A stretch of 30,260 bases of DNA, from positions 1-30,260 of the forward strand of contig JBGVPD010000033.1 of assembly GCA_045126815.1 (NCBI GenBank). Reading direction: 5' to 3'. The notes beneath the pieces are model-generated. The model was not told the origin of the DNA. It was given only the letters and a program-made list of their open reading frames with translations, and ran no database searches. Shown one piece after another: positions 6,902 through 16,795 of this stretch (position 1 is its first letter; each line of letters starts with the position of its first letter). The position numbers and the translations under genes are program-made. This stretch comes from RGIG1995 sp045126815. GTDB lineage: Bacteria > Bacillota > Clostridia > Oscillospirales > CAG-272.

Positions 6902-9066
6902 TATTCTTCTCCTCTGTTCGTCTGCACCGTAGCTTCAATTCCCATATCCTGCAGCACCTTGTGAAAATAATATTCAAGCTCCGGCTCTTTTATATTTCTG
7001 ATAAAGTTTACATACATCTTTTCCCCGTATGTTATCACTCCGCAATTATACGGCGCCGATGCCTGTACTCCCAATATAAAATCCATTCTTTCAATGTATT
7101 TGCCCATATTTTCAGGTAATTTCACATTACCTAAATTTGATAGACTTAAGCACGATTTTCTCTCGCCCACAGCGTCAAATATCGCTCTCATAACTATATC
7201 CTTTAAAAACAAAGGCATAACCCTGACAGCCATAAGTCTTTCACTGTTTACGTTTGCGGCTATCTTCATACTCATCTGTTTTCTTGTTATTTCAGCACCC
7301 ATACAATGTACGATTACCGAACATATCTCTTCAAATGAGTATTCCCCGAGTTTCGTCAGTATTTCGGGTGTCGTATACAAAGCAAAATTTCTCAAAGTCT
7401 TGCTCGGAAACAGATTTCTTAAATTTACGGGAATAAGAACCTTTATAGGCTCCCTCTTTTTTCTGATCCTCACCTTTTCCTTTTGCATCAACTGTAACGC
7501 CATCATCATAACCGCGCATAAATACGTCGTTAAACTTACGTTATATTCGTGAGCCTTTTCAAGAACTTCCTTTACAGGCATCTCAAAACAAGTCAAATTT
7601 AGAAATCCCGCCGTCTCCGGAGTTCCTTTTATCCTCCATGCAGTCTTTTCACTTCGGTTTGCAGTCATTCTGCCCGAATATTTTTGAAAACTATCTTCAA
7701 GTTCTGCATTCGACGGTTCTTCAAGTCTGCCCAAAACACCGTTCTCTGCAGGTATGTGTTCTCCGTATTTTTGCTGTATATATTCCGCTGTCAAGCTCTT
7801 CAAAAATACCAGTGCCCCCGTACCGTCGGTTAACGAATGAAACAACTCTACTGCTATTCTCTTCTTGTATGCAATTACTCTGAAAGCACAGTGCGCCATC
7901 TCTTTGTTTTTCATTTGAGTTAAGGGATAGCTGCTTTCTTCCATTATTTCGGGAAGGTGGTCGATCTGTTCAAGATAGTACCAAAACACTCCCCTCTTTA
8001 GTTTTACCGCAATAGAAGGAAATCTTCTTAAAGTAACGTCTAACGCACTAGACAGAACTTCTCTGTCTACGTCCTCTTTTAACGTTGCCGAAACACGAAA
8101 AACATTACTCCAGCTTTGTCTTCTTGCCGCAGGATAGATCTTTGCGGCATTGTCAAGTTTTAACCAACGAAGCTTGTTTTCATTTGACATATATTTGTTT
8201 AAAAATTTATTTATATAAGCAAAGTCCTTCTTATCCTCTTCCAGTCCGTAAAGAAGGTATCCGTGCCACCTTTCAGGTGTTACATAAAGCCTTGAAAAGC
8301 AACCTTTTTCCAACAACTTATTATTTAAATTTTTCGCATCATCAAGCATTATCTCGTCTCCGCCTACATATATAAGCGACGGCGGCATATCCGATAAATC
8401 TCCAAAAACAGGTGAAACAAAAGGATCTCTTTTATCCTCTGTATAACTGTCTGCAAAAAACTTTAAAAGTTCTTTCGTCATTGTCGGATCAACATCTTTA
8501 TTTGTTTCGTATGAGTCTCCCGACAAAGTCAAATCAGTCCAGGGAGATATGGCAATTATTGAACACGGCAAAGGCAATCCCACGTCCTTTAACCTTAAGC
8601 AGAGGGCATAACAAAGTCCTCCACCCGCACTTTCACCGCATAAGGTTATTCGGTCGGGTGAATACCCTTTATCAATCAAATATTTATATGCCTCTAAAGC
8701 ATCATCAAGAGCCGCAGGGTACATATTCTCGGGTGCTAATCTATATGCCGCACAGAATACTCTTACCCCCATTTTCACAGCCAACATAGAGCCGAAACCC
8801 TTTGCGTACTCAATTTCGCCGCACGTATATCCGCCGCCGTGAAGGTACAGTATTACCCCTGAACGTCTCTCGTCTTTCGGTATAATCCAACTTGCGTTGA
8901 AATTACCAAATTCATGTGCTTTTTCATAACACATATTCTTATGTTTTGTTGACATAAGTTCCCCTATCTTGTCTTGCCCTTTTCTTATCGTCTTTAAAGA
9001 AAAGCTGCCAACGATAGGTTTTAAAAACGCCAACTGTGCTCTTAATTTCTTTGCAGATATTGCCAT
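6901..9066 (-). CDS. Alpha/beta hydrolase fused to condensation/alcohol-acetyltransferase-like domain
   Basis: This 721-residue protein has two enzyme parts. Residues 1-290 are an HSL-type alpha/beta hydrolase with HGGG at 76-79 (oxyanion hole), nucleophile Ser146 in GESAGGG, Asp237 in GGDE and His268 in RWHGY, so the triad looks intact. Residues 300-721 resemble the condensation/alcohol acetyltransferase superfamily, with HxxxDG at 410-415 (HSLTDG). No carrier-protein domain is present. A plausible role is moving acyl groups between thioesters, alcohols or lipids, but the substrate is unknown. The Shine-Dalgarno is AAGG, eight bases upstream. It lies 25 bp after polC at the distal end of the pyrH-polC run and overlaps the DUF6320-like gene. 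In many relatives the two enzyme parts are separate genes. Confidence 0.85.
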   Translation of the reverse strand: MAISAKKLRAQLAFLKPIVGSFSLKTIRKGQDKIGELMSTKHKNMCYEKAHEFGNFNASWIIPKDERRSGVILYLHGGGYTCGEIEYAKGFGSMLAVKMGVRVFCAAYRLAPENMYPAALDDALEAYKYLIDKGYSPDRITLCGESAGGGLCYALCLRLKDVGLPLPCSIIAISPWTDLTLSGDSYETNKDVDPTMTKELLKFFADSYTEDKRDPFVSPVFGDLSDMPPSLIYVGGDEIMLDDAKNLNNKLLEKGCFSRLYVTPERWHGYLLYGLEEDKKDFAYINKFLNKYMSNENKLRWLKLDNAAKIYPAARRQSWSNVFRVSATLKEDVDREVLSSALDVTLRRFPSIAVKLKRGVFWYYLEQIDHLPEIMEESSYPLTQMKNKEMAHCAFRVIAYKKRIAVELFHSLTDGTGALVFLKSLTAEYIQQKYGEHIPAENGVLGRLEEPSNAELEDSFQKYSGRMTANRSEKTAWRIKGTPETAGFLNLTCFEMPVKEVLEKAHEYNVSLTTYLCAVMMMALQLMQKEKVRIRKKREPIKVLIPVNLRNLFPSKTLRNFALYTTPEILTKLGEYSFEEICSVIVHCMGAEITRKQMSMKIAANVNSERLMAVRVMPLFLKDIVMRAIFDAVGERKSCLSLSNLGNVKLPENMGKYIERMDFILGVQASAPYNCGVITYGEKMYVNFIRNIKEPELEYYFHKVLQDMGIEATVQTNRGEE

Positions 9067-9091
9067 ACTCTTACCTTGTTTGTATTAATTA

Positions 9092-12000
9092 TCAGAAAAA
9101 CGATATCTGATTTGTTTCCGGAAGCCCTTCAAGCACTCCGTTATCTCTCAAAAGCTCAACTATCTTCTTTGACAGTTTTGCTCTCTCTGCAAGTTCTTCT
9201 ACCGACAAAGGATTCTCTTCCCTTGCCTTTACTATGTTCTGCGCAACCGATTCTCCCAGTCCTGCTAAACAAGCAAAAGGTATTCTTATCTTGCCGTCCT
9301 CAGGCAAGAACGCCTTGGCATCCGATTTATACAGGTTTACCGGTAAAAACTTTATCCCCCTCGCAAAACATTCGTTTACTATCTGCATAGCGGTATAAGT
9401 ATCTTTTTCGGTTGCCGATGCCTCTCGTCCTTTTTCGTTTATAAGTTCCATTAACTGCTTAACTTTAGCTCTGCCTCCCATTACGGTCTCTCCGTCAAAA
9501 CCGTCGGGAGCAGCCGTAAAGTATGCGGCGTAAAATGCTACGGGCTGATACACCTTATACCAACCAAGTCTTATCGCCGACATAACGTATGCCGCAGCAT
9601 GCGCTTTCGGGAACATATATTTTATCTTCTTACACGAGTCTATATACCATTCGGGTACGTTGTGTTCTCGCATCTTTGCTTCCATTTCGGGCGTTAAGTT
9701 CTTGTTCTTCTTACGCACGTTTTCCATTATGTTAAAAGCATCGCTGTTATCAAGCCCCTTATGTTGCAAATATACCATGATGTTGTCACGCGTTCCAACA
9801 CATTCCGAAATGGTACATATACCTGCCTTTATCAGATCTTTCGCATTTCCCAACCATACGTCTGTTCCGTGCGATAATCCCGATATCTGAAGTAAGTCCG
9901 AAAAATATTTCGGCTGTGTATCAACGAGCATCTGTCTTGTAAACGCTGTTCCAAACTCGGGCAATCCAAACGTTCCCGTAGGACTTCCTATATCTTCTTC
10001 GGTAACGCCTAACGCCTTTGTTGACGTAAACAGTGACATTACCTTTTGGTCGTTCATCGGTACGTCAAGTATGTTTATTCCCGAATAATTTTCAAGCATC
10101 TTATACTTTGTAGGTACATCGTGTCCTAATATATCGAGCTTCAATATCGTATCGTGTAGATGACTGAACTCAAAGTGAGTCGTTATTACAGTACTGTTTC
10201 TATCATCTGCAGGATGTTGTACGGGAGAAAAATCGTAAATATCATATTCGTGCGGTATTACTATTACTCCGCCCGGATGCTGTCCTGTTGTCAGCTTTAC
10301 TCCGAGACACTTATTTATAAGCCTCTGAAGTTCGGCTCTGTTTACAGATACGCCCTTGCTTTCAAGGTATTTATTTACAAGCATAAACGCCTTCTTGTCG
10401 GCAAGTGTGCCCAGAGTTCCTGCTCTGAATACGTTTTCTTCTCCAAACAGTTTTTCGGTATATTTATGTGCATCTGCCTGTACGTCGCCTGAAAAGTTCA
10501 GGTCAATATCAGGTGTCTTTTCTCCCTTAAATCCCAAGAATGTCTCAAACGGAATATCGTGCCCGTCATGTATCATATTCGTACCGCAATTGGGGCAGTC
10601 TTTATCGGGCAGGTCAAAGCCCGATGCTACCGAACCGTCGGTGTAAAAATGGCTGTATTTACACTTCGGACATCTGTAATGGGGTGGCAGAGGGTTAACT
10701 TCCGTAACCCCGCACATTGTCGCCGCAAATGACGAACCTACCGAACCTCTCGAGCCTACAAGATAGCCTTGCGCTTCACTGTTCGCTATCAGCTTTTGCG
10801 CTATTATATACATAATCGCAAAGCCGTTACCTATTATAGGGTTAAGTTCCCTTTCAAGTCTGTTCTTTACAAGCTCGGGAATAGGATCTCCGTACCATTC
10901 CTTCGCTCTCTTCCAACACATCTCCTGAAGTTCTTCTTCACATCCCGGAATGCTCGGCGGATAAAATCCCGTCGGTATAGGTCTTATCTGTTCTATTTCA
11001 TCATTTATCTTGTTCGGGTTAACGATTACAACTTCTCTTGCAACCTCTTCTCCCAAATACGAAAACTCCTTGAGCATTTCATCAGTCGTTCTGAAATACA
11101 GTTCAGAGTTGCCTTCATCGGGGAAACCTCGGTCAAACTGGAGCATTTTTCTGTGTATTTCATCGCGCTTCTCCATAAAGTGCGCGTCACACGTCGCAAC
11201 GACCGGTCTGTCTGCCTTTCTGCCTATCTCTATTACCTTTCGGTTAAAATTACGCAACGCCTCTTCATCGGGAGCTAAACCTTTGTCTATCATAAAACGG
11301 TTATTTGACAACGGCTGTATCTCAAGATAGTCGTAGTATTTCGCAATACGTATAAGCTCGTTCATCGGCTTACCTGCAATTATGGCTGAAAACAACTCTC
11401 CCGCCTCACAAGCTGAGCCTACTATCAAGCCCTCTCTTAACTCGTTTAGTACCGTCTTTGGCAATCTCGGATTTCTGTAAAAATAGTCTAAATATCCTTT
11501 AGAAACTATCTTATACAAGTTCTTTAATCCAACGTTATTCTTTGCTAAAAGTATCATGTGGTAAGGACGGAGTTTCAGCGGATCCGCCTTTTCTCCCATG
11601 ATCCTTCCCATCTCTTCTATGTTTTTGGCGCCCTCTTTTTTTAACTTCTGACACATAACACCGAATATCTTACCCAGCATTTCCGCATCATTAAAAGCTC
11701 TGTGATGCCCAAAATCACCTAAATTATAATGTTCAGCTAATATATTGAGCTTATGTTTCTTAAGCTCGGGGTTAATAAACCTTGACAAAGCCACCGTATC
11801 TATATACGTCGGCTTAAAATGTATCTTGTGATCCTCACACGCCTTCTTTATAAAACCGATATCAAAAGATGCGTTATGAGCTATAAGCACTCTGTCCGAA
11901 GCAAATTCAAGGAAGTTCTTTACTGCCTCATCGGCCTTAGGCGCTCCCTTTACCATTTCGTCTGTTATTCCCGTCAGCTCCGTTATCTGTTCAGGAATAT

Positions 12001-13465
12001 GACATTCGGGATCAACGTACGTGCTGAACACGTCTGTTATCTCTCCGTTCTTAAATATAACGGCACCTATTTCCGTTATCTTACAGTTTTGAGCCGAAAG
12101 TCCCGTCGTTTCTATGTCAAAAATACAAAACTCATCCTCGGTAAAATCTGCATTCTTGTCTCCGTATACAACACGAGCCGTATCGTCTACAAAATACGCT
12201 TCCATTCCGTATATAACCTTCATACCCGTCTTTTCCGACGCGTACATAGCCCTCGGAAACGCCTGTACATTTCCGTGGTCGGTTATCGCTATAGCCTTAT
12301 GTCCCCACTTCTGCGCGGTCTTTATCGCATCTTCGGGCGCTATTATCGCGTCCATTGAAGACATACATGTATGTAAATGGAGTTCTACTCTCTTTTCTTC
12401 ACATTCATCTTTTCTTGCTATCTTTTTTATCTTCGCTATATCGAGAACGTTCATAACGAGCTCGTTTGCAAATTTATCAAACCTTACGTTTCCTCTTACC
12501 GCAAGTACGTCTCCCGGATTAACCTCGTCGGCTATCTGCGCTTCGTGAGACTCAAACACCATCTTACAAAATATCGAAGAATCGTTGTCGGTCATCGCAA
12601 ATTCAAATATTATCTTATCGCCGTTTCTGTTCTCCTTTACGTCCTTATGGAAAACCTCTCCCATAATTACAACGTGACGTAAAGGCTTGTCCAGATTTCT
12701 CATCGGAATAGGATCTAAATCAAACATTTCTCCGTATATGTATTCAGCCTCGGATACGTCAAAATCGGTATCTCCAACGTGGATAATACCGCCCTCGTAT
12801 TTTTCGAGAACGTTTTCTTTTTCATCAAGTGCAGTTACTCTCGATAAATTTTTCCTTTCTTCCGTATCCTCTTTCTTTTCATCAAACGCCTTTATCTGTT
12901 CTTCCCTTATCTTACTAGCCTTGTTTATTTCCTCTGCGTACATCTGTTCTTTTTTTCTAAATATATCAGAATAATCCGTCATTGAATTCTGATCGTGCAC
13001 TATCTCTACTTCATACTTAAGAGAAAATTCATCGTTTATTATCTCAGAAATAACCTCAGGCGTCTTTCCACTGTATAAAAGTCCGATCCCACCGTTCTGA
13101 AAAGGTATCTCAAGTGTTATTTTATTATCTCTAATACTCAGGTTGTATTCGTTAAAAAATCCGCGCGACATCGCCCCACGGTGCCACGTCTCAAGCAACA
13201 CCTCGGGGATATACTTTTCAGAAAAATGTTTACTGTCGTATTTAGGAAATATTCTTACAAAGTTCAATGCATAGCACTGTTTTAATATCTCTTCTATTTC
13301 GTACAGTCTCTTCTTCTCTTTTAAGTTTTCAAACCTAACCTCAGCCTCGACTATCTTCTGTTCTCGGCTGACACGAACATTCTCAACTATTCCCTCTTCA
13401 AATATGTCTTTGTACTGCTCGTCCGGTTGGTATCTGTTAAACAGTTCCGCTAATTTTTTCGCCAT
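9092..13465 (-). CDS. polC: DNA polymerase III subunit alpha, PolC type
   Basis: PolC is the replicative polymerase of low-GC Gram-positives. Its 1457 residues are full length. An N-terminal domain and OB fold (about 260-345) precede a PHP domain starting at HLH (residues 363-365). The PHP domain is split by the inserted DEDD 3'-5' exonuclease, with D450 and E452 in FDIETTGL. A four-cysteine zinc site (CPKC ... CPNC) precedes the TPDIDLNFSGD polymerase active-site segment. The C-terminal part has the conserved FPKAHAAAYV stretch. The start follows AGGTGGAG closely. Its place after ispG and rseP is the usual Clostridia order. No frameshift was seen. Confidence 0.97.
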   Translation of the reverse strand: MAKKLAELFNRYQPDEQYKDIFEEGIVENVRVSREQKIVEAEVRFENLKEKKRLYEIEEILKQCYALNFVRIFPKYDSKHFSEKYIPEVLLETWHRGAMSRGFFNEYNLSIRDNKITLEIPFQNGGIGLLYSGKTPEVISEIINDEFSLKYEVEIVHDQNSMTDYSDIFRKKEQMYAEEINKASKIREEQIKAFDEKKEDTEERKNLSRVTALDEKENVLEKYEGGIIHVGDTDFDVSEAEYIYGEMFDLDPIPMRNLDKPLRHVVIMGEVFHKDVKENRNGDKIIFEFAMTDNDSSIFCKMVFESHEAQIADEVNPGDVLAVRGNVRFDKFANELVMNVLDIAKIKKIARKDECEEKRVELHLHTCMSSMDAIIAPEDAIKTAQKWGHKAIAITDHGNVQAFPRAMYASEKTGMKVIYGMEAYFVDDTARVVYGDKNADFTEDEFCIFDIETTGLSAQNCKITEIGAVIFKNGEITDVFSTYVDPECHIPEQITELTGITDEMVKGAPKADEAVKNFLEFASDRVLIAHNASFDIGFIKKACEDHKIHFKPTYIDTVALSRFINPELKKHKLNILAEHYNLGDFGHHRAFNDAEMLGKIFGVMCQKLKKEGAKNIEEMGRIMGEKADPLKLRPYHMILLAKNNVGLKNLYKIVSKGYLDYFYRNPRLPKTVLNELREGLIVGSACEAGELFSAIIAGKPMNELIRIAKYYDYLEIQPLSNNRFMIDKGLAPDEEALRNFNRKVIEIGRKADRPVVATCDAHFMEKRDEIHRKMLQFDRGFPDEGNSELYFRTTDEMLKEFSYLGEEVAREVVIVNPNKINDEIEQIRPIPTGFYPPSIPGCEEELQEMCWKRAKEWYGDPIPELVKNRLERELNPIIGNGFAIMYIIAQKLIANSEAQGYLVGSRGSVGSSFAATMCGVTEVNPLPPHYRCPKCKYSHFYTDGSVASGFDLPDKDCPNCGTNMIHDGHDIPFETFLGFKGEKTPDIDLNFSGDVQADAHKYTEKLFGEENVFRAGTLGTLADKKAFMLVNKYLESKGVSVNRAELQRLINKCLGVKLTTGQHPGGVIVIPHEYDIYDFSPVQHPADDRNSTVITTHFEFSHLHDTILKLDILGHDVPTKYKMLENYSGINILDVPMNDQKVMSLFTSTKALGVTEEDIGSPTGTFGLPEFGTAFTRQMLVDTQPKYFSDLLQISGLSHGTDVWLGNAKDLIKAGICTISECVGTRDNIMVYLQHKGLDNSDAFNIMENVRKKNKNLTPEMEAKMREHNVPEWYIDSCKKIKYMFPKAHAAAYVMSAIRLGWYKVYQPVAFYAAYFTAAPDGFDGETVMGGRAKVKQLMELINEKGREASATEKDTYTAMQIVNECFARGIKFLPVNLYKSDAKAFLPEDGKIRIPFACLAGLGESVAQNIVKAREENPLSVEELAERAKLSKKIVELLRDNGVLEGLPETNQISFF

Positions 13466-13482
13466 TACGCTCCACCTAAATA

Positions 13483-14544
13483 TTACATCTTTTTTATTTC
13501 TTCTATCAGCTCGTCTATTATCCTGTCTTCATCGATCTTTCGGATTATCTCGCCCTTTTTAAACAGCACTGCCTCTCCTACTCCGCCTGCTATTCCTATA
13601 TCACATTCCTTGGCTTCTCCGGGGCCGTTAACCACGCATCCCATAATAGCTACGTCTATCTTCTTATTGAGAACAATATTTGCCGTTCTCTTTTCAAACT
13701 CTTTTGCTATACCTATTAAATCGATCTTGGTTCTTCCGCAAGTCGGACATGATATTATATTAATTCCGTTTTCTTCCGATATTCCAAGTGAAGATAATAT
13801 CGCCTTGCCCTGTCTTACTTCTTCATACGGCTCGTCTGTTAACGACACTCTTAAAGTATCCCCTATGCCGTCCAACAAAAGACTGCCTATACCGATCGAC
13901 GATTTTATTACGCCCTTATGTACCGTTCCCGCCTCAGTTACCCCCAAATGAAGAGGATATTCTGTTTTCTCTGCAAGAATTCTGTTCGCCTTTACCATAT
14001 CGGCAACACGTGAAGATTTTACCGCTAATATTATGTTCGTAAAATCAAACTTTTCAAGAAGTGACGCGTGATACAATGCACTCTCTGCCAAAGCTTCTCC
14101 GGACGGTCTGCCGTACTTTGCCAATATGTTCTTTTCCAAAGAACCGCTGTTTACGCCAATTCTTATGGGTATATTCTTCTCTTGGCACACCGAAACAACT
14201 TCTTTTACCCTTGTTTCGTCTCCGATATTTCCCGGATTTATTCTTATCTTGTCGGCTCCTGCATTTGCCGCCTCTATAGCCATCTTATAATCAAAATGAA
14301 TATCTGCAACAATGGGTATTTGTACGTCTGATTCCTTTAATCTGTACACCGTTTTCACACATTCCATGTCGGGTACAGTCATTCTAACTATGTCACACCC
14401 ACATTCCTCAAGCTTTTTTATCTGGCTGTACGTAGCATCAAAATCGGCAGAATCGGTATTCGTCATCGACTGTACCGTTATCTTCGAATCTCCGCCTACA
14501 TATATGTTTCCAACCCTTATCTTCTTCGATATGCGTCTATCCAT
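13483..14544 (-). CDS. ispG: 4-hydroxy-3-methylbut-2-enyl diphosphate synthase (flavodoxin) IspG
   Basis: IspG carries out the sixth step of the MEP pathway, turning methylerythritol cyclodiphosphate into HMBPP. Its 353 residues match the bacterial form. The N-terminal TIM barrel includes QSMTNTDSAD. The C-terminal [4Fe-4S] domain has C266 and C269 (CPTCGRTKIDL) and C303 (MGCVVNGPGE), with Glu310 as the usual fourth ligand. The start follows AGGTGA. It lies 10 bp after rseP and 17 bp before polC. With dxr and uppS in the same run, three isoprenoid-pathway genes are grouped here. Confidence 0.96.
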   Translation of the reverse strand: MDRRISKKIRVGNIYVGGDSKITVQSMTNTDSADFDATYSQIKKLEECGCDIVRMTVPDMECVKTVYRLKESDVQIPIVADIHFDYKMAIEAANAGADKIRINPGNIGDETRVKEVVSVCQEKNIPIRIGVNSGSLEKNILAKYGRPSGEALAESALYHASLLEKFDFTNIILAVKSSRVADMVKANRILAEKTEYPLHLGVTEAGTVHKGVIKSSIGIGSLLLDGIGDTLRVSLTDEPYEEVRQGKAILSSLGISEENGINIISCPTCGRTKIDLIGIAKEFEKRTANIVLNKKIDVAIMGCVVNGPGEAKECDIGIAGGVGEAVLFKKGEIIRKIDEDRIIDELIEEIKKM

Positions 14545-14554
14545 TTATTTTCAC

Positions 14555-15580
14555 CTATCTCTTAAACAAATTACTTATATCGTTAAATCCAACGACCACC
14601 ATCAACAGCATAAGCAAACATAATCCCGCAAAATGAATATATCCCTCAACTTCTCTGCTTATCGGCTTTCTGAATATCAATTCGTAAAGCATAAATACAA
14701 ATCTTCCGCCGTCAAGCGCGGGAAATGGCAGCATATTCATTATTCCTAAATTTAATGCCAATAGTGATACCATATTAAGCAGGTCTTGTATACCCATCTT
14801 TGCAGCATCGCCTATTGCCGACGTTACTCCTATCGGCCCTGACATCTGCTGTATTCCAACCTTACCCGTTACAAGATATATGAGCGATTTCCATATTATA
14901 TTTACGGTTGATTTACTGTAAAAAATCGTATGCTTTATTATGTTCTTAAAACTTCTGCCTTCAGGATATACCTTGAAGTCCATTCTTCCGAAAGTCAGTC
15001 CGCCTTCGCTTATCTTTCCGAATAATACGTCTTCGATTATTACCCTCTTGCCGTCTCTGATAACTGTTACGTCAACGGGGTTTATTCCCTCAAACATTAT
15101 AGCTTCATTCAAATCGTTTCCAATGTGGACTCTCGTTTTGCCAACCTTTACTATCGTATCGCCTACCATAAGTCCCGATTCGTAAGACGTCGCACCCTCG
15201 TTAAAAATAGCTACTGTATTCGTCGCTAAATGTTTAGTCGTGCTTATTATCACCAAAACCGTCAACACACCGAAAAGCACGTTCATAAATGCGCCCGCCG
15301 ATACTATTATCATCCTCTGCCATACGGGCTTGTTGTTCAGAGCATTTTCATCTTCACTGTCCTCGTCTTCGCCCACCATACTTACAAATCCGCCTATGGG
15401 TAACAAGCGTAACGAGTATGCTATTCCCGTCTTCTTCGATACCTTTGTTAATACCTTAGGGCCCATTCCGATCGCAAACTCATTTATTCCTACCTTAAAC
15501 ATTCGAGCCGTCAGATAATGTCCCAATTCGTGTATAAATATCAGAAAACCAAATATGAGTATAGCTAAAATAACAGTCAA
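14555..15580 (-). CDS. rseP: Site-2 intramembrane zinc metalloprotease RseP/RasP
   Basis: This protease cuts membrane anchors within the bilayer, such as anti-sigma factors and signal-peptide remnants. HELGH at residues 17-21, in the first membrane helix, holds the two zinc histidines and the catalytic Glu. The third ligand is Asp290 in PFPALDGG. A PDZ domain lies between (about 120-190), and at least three further helices are visible. Its 341 residues are normal. The start appears to be TTG at 15580, spaced seven bases after AGAGG. The nearby ATG is out of frame and stops after two codons, so a UUG start is well supported. It follows dxr by 28 bp. Confidence 0.94.
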   Translation of the reverse strand: MTVILAILIFGFLIFIHELGHYLTARMFKVGINEFAIGMGPKVLTKVSKKTGIAYSLRLLPIGGFVSMVGEDEDSEDENALNNKPVWQRMIIVSAGAFMNVLFGVLTVLVIISTTKHLATNTVAIFNEGATSYESGLMVGDTIVKVGKTRVHIGNDLNEAIMFEGINPVDVTVIRDGKRVIIEDVLFGKISEGGLTFGRMDFKVYPEGRSFKNIIKHTIFYSKSTVNIIWKSLIYLVTGKVGIQQMSGPIGVTSAIGDAAKMGIQDLLNMVSLLALNLGIMNMLPFPALDGGRFVFMLYELIFRKPISREVEGYIHFAGLCLLMLLMVVVGFNDISNLFKR

Positions 15581-15608
15581 TTCATTTCCTCTTTTCGATC
15601 AATCGTTT

Positions 15609-16763
15609 TCAGCCTTTATTGGCTAATTTTCTCACAAGACTACGAGAAAGCATATCTGCTTCCTCTATCTCTTCTAACGTCGGAGTATCTATATTCTTAT
15701 AATTCACAACAACGTCCTTTACGATATCCATTATATCGCAGAAGCTTATTTCTCCCTTCAAGAAAAGGTTTACCGCTTCTTCGTTTGCTCCGTTGAGAAC
15801 AGCAGGAATAAGTCCACCCATTCTCATAGATTTATACGCCAGATCAAGCAATACGAAAGTCTCTTTGTCTGCCTCGGCAAACGTCATCTTGCCTACCTTT
15901 GCTAAATCAAGTCTCTCTTGAAGTCCCTCGTATCTGTCGGGATACGTTATCGCATACTGAATACACGTACGCATATCGGGCACTCCCATCTGTGCTAAAA
16001 CAGCATTATCAATATATTCCACCATAGAGTGTATTATGCTCTCTCTGTGTACAACTACATCAACTTTGTCTACGTCAATATCAAACAAATGACAAGCCTC
16101 GATAACTTCAAATCCCTTGTTCATAAGAGTTGCAGAATCTATAGTTATTTTCTGTCCCATACTCCACGTGGGGTGCGCTAACGCCATTTCGGGTGTTATA
16201 TTCTTTAGCTCATCTCTCTTCTTTCCAAAGAAAGGTCCGCCCGATGCCGTAAGTATAATTCTGTTTACTTGCTTTGACGGATATCCTTCAAGACACTGGA
16301 AAATAGCACAGTGTTCGCTGTCAACGGGAATTATGCTTACTCCCTTTTGACGCGCCCTCTCCATTACGATACTTCCCGCAGTTACAAGAGTTTCCTTGTT
16401 TGCTAAGGCAATATTCTTGCCGGACTCTATAGCCGCCAAAGTAGGTCTTAACCCTGCCTTACCTATAATCGAGTTTAACACCATATCACACTTGACTTCA
16501 TAAGCCAATTCTTCGATCGCCTTTTCGCCGCCAAATATTTTAGTATTCGTGTCCTTTACTCTTTCTTTTAATTCTAAAGCCTTTCTTTCATCAAGAACAC
16601 AAGCAGTTTCGGGGCTGAATTCTCTGATCTGCTCTTCAATCCTTGCAATATCTCCTCTTGCCGTCAAAGCCTTAACTCTTATTTTATGCTTTCTTGCAAC
16701 TTCTATACTTTGGCGCCCGATAGAACCCGTCGAACCAAATATAGCTATACTCTTCTCAAACAT
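15609..16763 (-). CDS. dxr: 1-deoxy-D-xylulose 5-phosphate reductoisomerase
   Basis: Dxr makes methylerythritol phosphate from DXP, the first committed MEP-pathway step, using NADPH and a divalent metal. GSTGSIGRQ near the N-terminus is the NADPH loop. NKETLV and VDSEHCAIFQ carry nucleotide and metal contacts. ASGGPF and HPTWSMG are conserved active-site segments. I start at MFEKSIAIFGS (384 residues), because GGGGA lies eight bases before that ATG and other Dxr proteins begin just before the glycine loop. A start six codons upstream (MMGKYK) is possible but has a weaker ribosome site. It is within the pyrH-polC run, between cdsA and rseP. Confidence 0.95.
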   Translation of the reverse strand: MFEKSIAIFGSTGSIGRQSIEVARKHKIRVKALTARGDIARIEEQIREFSPETACVLDERKALELKERVKDTNTKIFGGEKAIEELAYEVKCDMVLNSIIGKAGLRPTLAAIESGKNIALANKETLVTAGSIVMERARQKGVSIIPVDSEHCAIFQCLEGYPSKQVNRIILTASGGPFFGKKRDELKNITPEMALAHPTWSMGQKITIDSATLMNKGFEVIEACHLFDIDVDKVDVVVHRESIIHSMVEYIDNAVLAQMGVPDMRTCIQYAITYPDRYEGLQERLDLAKVGKMTFAEADKETFVLLDLAYKSMRMGGLIPAVLNGANEEAVNLFLKGEISFCDIMDIVKDVVVNYKNIDTPTLEEIEEADMLSRSLVRKLANKG

Positions 16764-16795
16764 CTTATATTTCCCCATCATTCTTCTGTGTTTTA

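Noticed and set aside
12114..12548. Open frames on the plus strand opposite polC, several above 100 codons
   Set aside because: They are antisense to conserved PolC sequence, overlap one another in different frames, and show no family features.
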